From Muribaculaceae bacterium Isolate-110 (HZI) (GTDB lineage Bacteria > Bacteroidota > Bacteroidia > Bacteroidales > Muribaculaceae): DNA of 64,000 nucleotides. The notes under the pieces were generated by a model. It searched no databases and had not been told where the DNA came from. It saw only the letters and a program-made list of their open reading frames with translations. Shown here piece by piece: positions 62,943 to 64,000 of the stretch. Positions within the stretch are counted from its first letter, which is position 1. Each line of letters begins with the position of its first letter. The stretch spans positions 1-64,000 of the forward strand of contig RIBL01000001.1 of assembly GCA_003762875.1 (NCBI GenBank), read 5' to 3'. The position numbers and the translations under genes were made by a program.

Positions 62943-64000
62943 ATGTATGCCATGAAAAACTGTCTGTCAGCCATAATCGCTTTTTTGCTGTCGTGCGTGA
63001 TGCCGATGTCAGCCAGAGTGCGGGAGCCGGAGCGTGTGACGCACTATGACACCCTCGACGGATTGTCGAGCACGAGTGTCGGGTGGGGCTTGCAGGACGG
63101 CAACGGCCTGTTGTGGTTTGCCACATGGAACGGGCTCAACTGTTATGACGGATATGATTTCCATCGCGTGCAGATACGTCCTGGCGACCGCGTGTCGATA
63201 AGCACTAACCGTATACGCGACATACTCCTGTCGGACGATGGCAACATATTGTGCCGCACCGACGAGGATATCTATGAGTATGACCTTGGCACATATTCTT
63301 TCAAAGACATCACGCCTGAACGAAAAGACTCGCTTAGAGGACGTATGGGACGGCCATGGCGTGGATTTTATGACCGTCAGGGCAATTTCTGGTCGGGCAA
63401 TCATCAGGGGCTTAACAAACGGTATACGCTGCGTCATCCGGCGTCGATACTTGCCGGGACCGCTGACAGACATCCGCGTGCCTTGATGCTCGACCGCGAC
63501 AGTGTGTTGTGGGTGGGCACGCGGACTGACAGGTGTGTACGTAGGTATGATTGCACCGGTATTCTTGTCGACAGCATGCATCTCGCCACAGCTCCCTATT
63601 GCATATTTCAGACCTCGGCAGGTGACGTGTGGATAGGAGGTAAACCCGGGTCTCTCATGAAATATGGAGGTGAGAGTGTGACCGACGATGCCGTATATGA
63701 TATAAAGGAGGACCGCCGAGGCCGCCTGTGGGTGGCGACGTATGGTGACGGAGTGAAGTGTATCGACAATCCGCGTGCCGGCAGGCCGTCGGTCTCTACT
63801 TCGCTCGGCGGACACAGGGTACGCCGGCTGCTCATAACGCCGTCCGACCGTCTGATAGCCGCGACAACCGATGGACTATTGATAGGAAGTATCGCCACGG
63901 ATGACAGCCGCGAGGTGAAACTGCGTCGCATAAGTCGCGACGGCAGTGTGGCCGGGAGCCTGTGTAGTAATGCCACTATGAGTCTGGCGCAGGACAGCCG
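62943..64000 (+). CDS. Two-component propeller sensor, N-terminal part (partial; probable hybrid two-component regulator)
   Basis: An open plus-strand frame of 352 codons runs off the right edge. The start ATG at 62943 (or 62952, MKNCLSAIIAFLLSCVMPMSA) gives a signal peptide, then Reg_prop beta-propeller repeats: THYDTLDGLSSTSVGWGLQDGNGLLWFATWNGLNCYDGYDF, DSVLWVGTRTDR, GDVWIGGKPGSLMKYGG and RRGRLWVATYGDGVKCID. Proteins with this start normally continue into a periplasmic Y_Y_Y domain, a membrane segment, histidine kinase, receiver and AraC domains, but these lie outside the window. Divergent from GH95, which it probably controls in response to a glycan breakdown product. Confidence 0.85.
   Translation, partial: MYAMKNCLSAIIAFLLSCVMPMSARVREPERVTHYDTLDGLSSTSVGWGLQDGNGLLWFATWNGLNCYDGYDFHRVQIRPGDRVSISTNRIRDILLSDDGNILCRTDEDIYEYDLGTYSFKDITPERKDSLRGRMGRPWRGFYDRQGNFWSGNHQGLNKRYTLRHPASILAGTADRHPRALMLDRDSVLWVGTRTDRCVRRYDCTGILVDSMHLATAPYCIFQTSAGDVWIGGKPGSLMKYGGESVTDDAVYDIKEDRRGRLWVATYGDGVKCIDNPRAGRPSVSTSLGGHRVRRLLITPSDRLIAATTDGLLIGSIATDDSREVKLRRISRDGSVAGSLCSNATMSLAQDS

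Noticed and set aside
63009-63815. 268-residue minus-strand frame at the right edge
   Set aside because: The opposite frame is open throughout 62943-64000 and encodes recognisable propeller-sensor repeats; the minus frame has no family features.

Overview
The window looks like a chromosome segment of a gut-type Bacteroidales bacterium. The evidence is a SusC/SusD pair, the start of a two-component propeller sensor next to a glycosidase, Bacteroidetes-type promoters (TTTG, about 20 bp, TAnnTTTG), no Shine-Dalgarno sequences before starts, T9SS-like C-terminal tails, and a tmRNA tag ending NYALAA. A family such as Muribaculaceae is plausible but cannot be proven here.

Layout. (1) 133-16875 is a sialic acid utilisation locus. 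A minus-strand operon carries a YhcH/NanQ-type protein, an MFS transporter, N-acetylneuraminate lyase, an AGE-family epimerase, SusC, SusD, two paralogous secreted beta-propeller proteins, a PKD/PQQ-propeller lipoprotein, a terminator or attenuator, and nagA. A divergent ROK repressor gene shares a 314-bp regulatory region with two inverted repeats, each touching a promoter. No canonical sialidase is present; the two propeller proteins are the candidate secreted hydrolases. (2) 17026-17088 is a perfect inverted repeat resembling fused IS3-type ends. (3) 17165-20707 is a dTDP-L-rhamnose operon, rmlA-rmlC-rmlD-rmlB, with its own promoter. (4) 20741-49651 is one long minus-strand capsule operon. 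Its first gene encodes a NusG/UpxY-type antiterminator fused to a catalytically dead tyrosine-recombinase domain. Then come Wza, Wzc, an acyltransferase, flippase, VioA-like aminotransferase, NeuD-like acyltransferase, twelve glycosyltransferases, a HAD protein, a second acyltransferase, a Wzy-like polymerase, and a nucleotidyltransferase/P-loop kinase plus an APH-like phosphotransferase. The central genes look AT-richer than the ends. (5) 49778-51910 holds groES-groEL behind an unusual match to a sigma-54 promoter and a perfect palindrome. (6) 52049-58890 holds a pectate-lyase-type secreted protein, tmRNA (ssrA), a YeiH-family transporter and a DKNYY-repeat membrane protein. (7) 59036-64000 holds a very long GH95 alpha-L-fucosidase and, divergently, the start of a propeller-type sensor running off the window.

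Working together: the nan genes import and degrade sialic acid to GlcNAc and GlcNAc-6-P under probable ROK control. The rml genes feed dTDP-sugars to the capsule operon, whose expression probably depends on antitermination by its own first gene. The GH95 enzyme is probably switched by the adjacent sensor through a pair of direct repeats.

The strongest novelty candidate is the recombinase-like/UpxY fusion at 48067-49425 with its promoter and leader hairpin. Next are the sialidase-less nan locus with its two propeller paralogs, and the sigma-54-type promoter at groESL. All functions are read from sequence motifs by eye; no searches were run.
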